NCBI GenBank assembly: GCA_934101495.1
Contig: CAKORG010000014.1
Coordinates: forward strand, 1-26,279
Reading direction: 5' to 3'
Length of the DNA: 26,279 nt
From: an uncultured Bacilli bacterium
Lineage (GTDB): Bacteria; Bacillota_I; Bacilli_A; RF39; UBA660
Shown here: positions 23,296 through 26,279 of the stretch, one piece after another
How the letters are laid out: each line of letters starts with the position of its first letter
Position numbering within the stretch: position 1 is the stretch's first letter
Notes under the pieces: model-generated
The model's database searches: none
Told to the model about the DNA's origin: nothing
Seen by the model: only the letters and a program-made list of their open reading frames with translations
Program-made: the position numbers and the translations under genes

Positions 23296-25143
23296 ATGAC
23301 AGATGAAGAATTAAAAAGCAATGATCAAACTAAAGCTTTTCTTAACGAAAATGGTTATACTGTAAAGTCTGTTTCCAAGTTTATGGATTTAGATGACAGT
23401 AATCTTGAAAAAGTTGTTAGTGATTTAAATGCCTATAAAATTGAAATGAACAAAAAAGTTACAACTGAAGATTTTGGTAAAGAACTTGCTTCAGGCTTGG
23501 AAGAAATTGAAAATGTTGTAAATAGTGACAACTATTTTGCTATGAGTGCAAACGCAACAGAATTTAAAAATCTTTTAGACCGCTTGAAAAATGAAACAAA
23601 GAGTGTTTTAGGTGATTACTTAAAAGCTGAAAAAATATTAAAGGAAAGAGAAGAAAATTTAAAAGATATTCAAAGAAGAGTATTTGCTTTAGATAAAGAC
23701 CAAACTTTAACTGATGACGAAAGAACAGAACAAGCAATATTATTAAAGAAAGGTTTAGAAAAAGCAAAATCTGATAAAGAAGAAGCTTTGAAATTTTTCG
23801 AAGAACAAAAAAGACTAGCTCCAGAACCTAAAGCTTTAAGTGTTGATGAAATCATTAATTATCGTAATGATTTATTAAAATCACTTGCTGAACTTGATAG
23901 GGCATGTAGTAAAATTATTATGGATCCATTATCTAATCCAACTACAATGGAAAAACTATCATCTCTTATCCGTAATGCAAGTTACAAAATTGTGATATTT
24001 GGAACAGATATTGAAAGAAGTAAAAAAGAATTTGATAATTTATGTGACAAATATGGTCTAGGAGTAAGTAATGTTAAAATAAAAGAAAAAACTGAAGCTC
24101 CAAGAATGGTTGAAGAAACGAAAGAAAATATAGTAACACCTAATGAAACTATTAAACCAGAAATAAGTGAAGAACCACATAAAGAAGAAACCACTTCTGA
24201 GGAAAAAGATACTACAAATACAATAACTGAAGTTGAAGATTTAGTTAAGGAATTAGTAAGACTTAATCCCGGTGTAAATAGTGTTTATTCCGTAGATGGT
24301 TATAGTGAAGGTATTATTGTTGAAGATCCAACGAAATTAGTAATTCCTGATGGTTTTAAATATACCGAAGGATTAGGCATCAACAATAAGGTTAACGATA
24401 CAGATCCTTATATAAATGCCTTTGTACAAGTAAAGAAAAAAGATAGAGATATTGACTCTGAAAGTTTAAATCAAGAATCTAGTCCTGAAATAAAACCAGA
24501 ACAAGATTCACAAGTTAAGCCAGAACCTAAACCAGAAACTAAATCTGAAGAAAAATCCGAAACACAAAGCAAAATTCCAAGTGGAAAACTTGCATATAAA
24601 AGAACTCGCAGAGCAATCATAGCTCCTTATGCTAAAGCAATTTTATGTTATGGCGGACTAGGTGGTATAGTTATGGCTGCGGCAGGTGTAGGACTATCTC
24701 CAGTTGGAGCTGCAATGATAATTGGTTCAGGTATAGGTGCTATTGGTCAAAAAATTTATAATAAAATGATCGATAATGGCAAGATAGAATTACCAGATGC
24801 TGATTTATCAGATCCAAATTACGAGTTGCCAGTTGTGGGTCCAGACTTATTAAAACGCACTGGGGCCAAAGTAGTAGAAAATGCTAAAGCCTTACTAAAG
24901 GGCTTAAAAAGAAACAAAAACAAGAAAAAAGAAAAAAATTTAGATCAAGCACCAGAAGTCAAAGCTGATACAGATGAAAAGAAGACAACTTTATTTGAAA
25001 ACTTCAAAAATTTATTTGGACATAGTTTGGATAGTGAAGTTGACTCTTTAGAAGCTGAAAAGAAAGAACAACCAGTAGAAAGATTAGATGAAATTGCTGG
25101 AGAAGAATATGACTTAGATGTAGACCGTGGAGGAAGAAGATAA
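23296..25143 (+). CDS. Large acidic protein with coiled coil and glycine-rich hydrophobic segment, unknown
   Basis: 615 residues; no family recognised. Residues 1-270 are mainly helical with strong coiled-coil character (about 95-180, Lys/Glu-rich). Residues 270-315 and 385-430 are charged, Pro/Glu/Lys/Ser-rich linkers (repeats of K-P-E and S-E-E-K-S type). Between them, 320-380 form a small domain (LVKELVRLNPGVNSVYSVDGY onwards). After RTRRAII, about residues 446-482 are a Gly/Ala-rich hydrophobic stretch (CYGGLGGIVMAAAGVG, then MIIGSGIGAIG) that could form a short membrane hairpin. A basic region (KGLKRNKNKKKEK) and an acidic tail follow. No signal peptide, so a cytoplasmic protein that may touch the membrane. 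GAAGGGAAAA precedes the ATG. It overlaps the DUF1292 gene by one base. Confidence 0.8.
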   Translation: MTDEELKSNDQTKAFLNENGYTVKSVSKFMDLDDSNLEKVVSDLNAYKIEMNKKVTTEDFGKELASGLEEIENVVNSDNYFAMSANATEFKNLLDRLKNETKSVLGDYLKAEKILKEREENLKDIQRRVFALDKDQTLTDDERTEQAILLKKGLEKAKSDKEEALKFFEEQKRLAPEPKALSVDEIINYRNDLLKSLAELDRACSKIIMDPLSNPTTMEKLSSLIRNASYKIVIFGTDIERSKKEFDNLCDKYGLGVSNVKIKEKTEAPRMVEETKENIVTPNETIKPEISEEPHKEETTSEEKDTTNTITEVEDLVKELVRLNPGVNSVYSVDGYSEGIIVEDPTKLVIPDGFKYTEGLGINNKVNDTDPYINAFVQVKKKDRDIDSESLNQESSPEIKPEQDSQVKPEPKPETKSEEKSETQSKIPSGKLAYKRTRRAIIAPYAKAILCYGGLGGIVMAAAGVGLSPVGAAMIIGSGIGAIGQKIYNKMIDNGKIELPDADLSDPNYELPVVGPDLLKRTGAKVVENAKALLKGLKRNKNKKKEKNLDQAPEVKADTDEKKTTLFENFKNLFGHSLDSEVDSLEAEKKEQPVERLDEIAGEEYDLDVDRGGRR

Positions 25144-25412
25144 TGATAGTTGATAGTGTGATTACTTTAGAAAATGATGTAAATTGCTTGTTACTTGAAA
25201 AAGTAACTCATAACAATGATAATTATTTCTTGTCTGTTGTATTAGATGAAGAAGAAGAACCTAGCGATGAATATGTTATTTTTAAAGAAATAAATGAAGA
25301 TGGCCAAGGCTTCGTAGAAAAAGTTGAAGACGGAGAATTACTTGCTGAGCTTGTAAAAGAATTTACAAATAGCGTTGCAAAACTAGTAGAGAACTTACCG
25401 GAAGAACTTTAA
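25143..25412 (+). CDS. DUF1292-like small acidic protein
   Basis: 89 residues, very acidic. The pattern of two beta hairpins (YFLSVVLDEEEEPSDEYVIFKEI, then FVEKVEDGELLAELVKEF) fits DUF1292 (YrzB type), a small domain of unknown role common in Firmicutes. The ATG lies in TAATG, sharing a base with the preceding stop, so translation is coupled to the 615-residue protein. DUF1292 genes usually sit by yrrK-type genes; the pairing here is unusual. A terminator follows at once. Confidence 0.7.
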   Translation: MIVDSVITLENDVNCLLLEKVTHNNDNYFLSVVLDEEEEPSDEYVIFKEINEDGQGFVEKVEDGELLAELVKEFTNSVAKLVENLPEEL

Positions 25413-25438
25413 AAGAATGGGAAACTATTCTTTTTTTT
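25412..25438 (+). terminator. Terminator after the DUF1292-like gene
   Basis: 9-bp stem AAAGAATGG / CTATTCTTT with one G-T pair (25412-25420 with 25425-25433), GAAA tetraloop, T run to 25438. Confidence 0.9.
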
Positions 25439-25471
25439 GACAAAAAATAAGTATAGTATAGTAAACATGTG

Positions 25472-25500
25472 TTATCTTGCTACACCCTAAAACGTATAAT
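25472..25500 (+). promoter_or_regulatory. Upstream promoter candidate for the right-hand surface gene
   Basis: TTATCT (25472-25477), 17-bp spacer, consensus TATAAT (25495-25500). It would give a leader of about 108 nt. A perfect TTGACA lies further upstream at 25437 but lacks a clear -10. Confidence 0.5.
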
Positions 25501-25540
25501 GTCACAATAATATTACTTTGATATTTACTGAGCCAAATAT

Positions 25541-25568
25541 TTGTAGTAAAATATTTAATGTAGATAAT
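25541..25568 (+). promoter_or_regulatory. Proximal promoter candidate for the right-hand surface gene
   Basis: TTGTAG (25541-25546), 16-bp spacer, GATAAT (25563-25568). It would give a leader of about 40 nt before the ATG at 25615. Confidence 0.4.
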
Positions 25569-25614
25569 AATTCAGTGTAAATTAAACACAATAATGAAAG
25601 AATGGAGAAGTAAT

Positions 25615-26279
25615 ATGGAAAATAAAAAAACAAAAATAATAAGTATCGTAGCATTAGTTGCACTTGCACTCACAGTAATAACAGCAACCTATGCTTACTT
25701 TCAAGCACAAACTGGTGAAGGTTCACAAACGGATATTAAAATTAATGCAAATACCATAGATACCTTCACTTTTGAAACTGGTTCTGCCATAAACTTATCC
25801 TTAGATCAAACATCATTTGCAAGTGGAAAAGGAAACATAACTGGAGGTACATATGCAAGTGCAAAACTAACAGCAAATAATAAAACAAATAGTGCTACGA
25901 ATAATTATAATTTGTATCTAAATATATCAGATAATAATTTTGGTTATACGAGAAACTCAAGTTATCCAGAAATACTACTTACTATAAAAGATGCAAGTAA
26001 TAATGAAATAACAAGTATAAGTGGACTTGAATATAAAACAGTAACAGATGGCAAAGGTACAACAATAAAAGGTTTTGATATTACAACTAAAACAGGACTG
26101 ATTACACTTTTAAGTAATAGAGAAATAACAACAACAAGTACAAAAACAGACACATGGAATATAGCAGCAACATTTGTAAATTACAATGCAGATCAAAGTA
26201 AAAATGCCGGTAAATCATTTTCTGGTCAAGTATTAATATCAAAAGATTCATTTGATAATTATAAACCAAATACAATAAA
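25615..26279 (+). CDS. Secreted/surface protein with SipW-type-like signal (3' end outside window)
   Basis: The frame runs open from ATG 25615, preceded by GGAGAAG, to the window edge (221 codons seen). The start has MENKKTK, a hydrophobic core of about 18 residues, and ATYAYFQAQTG, in the manner of signal peptides of TasA/camelysin-like exported proteins cut by SipW-type peptidases. The mature part is Thr/Ser/Asn/Lys-rich, mostly beta, with no Cys visible. From 26107 on it matches the first bases of the window (1-173): by hand I count 15 differences in 173 bases, many silent. The two are therefore paralogues, and this copy shows the likely N terminus of the left one. Function unknown; surface coat, matrix or adhesion is a guess. 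Confidence 0.85.
   Translation, partial: MENKKTKIISIVALVALALTVITATYAYFQAQTGEGSQTDIKINANTIDTFTFETGSAINLSLDQTSFASGKGNITGGTYASAKLTANNKTNSATNNYNLYLNISDNNFGYTRNSSYPEILLTIKDASNNEITSISGLEYKTVTDGKGTTIKGFDITTKTGLITLLSNREITTTSTKTDTWNIAATFVNYNADQSKNAGKSFSGQVLISKDSFDNYKPNTI

Noticed and set aside
25440..25614. Riboswitch in the leader of the right-hand surface gene
   Set aside because: Only weak short inverted repeats are seen; no known aptamer core, such as the GEMM (c-di-GMP) pattern, could be recognised.
1..26279. Mycoplasma-type code with TGA as Trp
   Set aside because: TGA ends several genes at the family-expected place (for example polA at 14909-14911), and Trp codons in conserved motifs are TGG.

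Overview
The window is a strongly A+T-rich, gene-dense bacterial chromosome segment from a Gram-positive-type (Firmicutes/Bacilli-like) organism. Evidence: AGGAG-type ribosome sites, sigma-A-like promoters, a forespore sigma factor (SigG-like), Ffh, LspA, a VanY-type D,D-carboxypeptidase and the yqeG-yqeH and yceD-rpmF gene orders. TGA is used as a stop (for example polA and the SGNH gene), so the standard bacterial code applies and this is not a Mycoplasma-type code. An uncultured gut Bacilli lineage (RF39/Erysipelotrichia-like) would fit, but that placement is inference. I did not find rRNA, tRNA, CRISPR arrays or insertion sequences.

Layout. (1) Positions 1-1941: the 3' part of a large secreted Ser/Thr/Tyr-rich protein, then a frame-shifted relic of a related secreted protein. 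(2) 2061-5690: an MBOAT O-acyltransferase with its SGNH/DltD-like partner, convergent with a VanY-type carboxypeptidase, all envelope functions. (3) 5690-5889: divergent promoters for vanY-like and ffh, with 33-bp-period repeats between the two -35 boxes. (4) 5889-11041: ffh, a DUF4282-like membrane protein, a Nudix hydrolase, sigG, a ylmC-like gene, lspA, rluD and a convergent small membrane protein. (5) 11107-17338: a GluP-like rhomboid, then polA-mutM-serpin. (6) 17356-18276: a tiny, separately promoted gene for a 30-residue membrane peptide, and a short PD-(D/E)XK nuclease/transposase-family gene. (7) 18424-23201: a tightly packed, overlapping operon yqeG-yqeH-mutL-(unknown membrane-anchored protein)-yceD-rpmF joining ribosome biogenesis and mismatch repair. 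(8) 23296-25412: an unknown 615-residue protein with a coiled coil, charged linkers and a glycine-rich hydrophobic segment, coupled to a DUF1292 gene. (9) 25615-end: the 5' part of a secreted protein whose last visible segment is about 91% identical in DNA to the first bases of the window.

So the housekeeping block is bracketed by copies of one secreted-protein family, with a dead third copy on the left. The items I would look at first are the 17.4-kb small-peptide unit, the serpin with an enlarged body and long reactive loop, the duplicated surface genes with their relic, the phased repeats before ffh, and the 615-residue protein with its DUF1292 partner.
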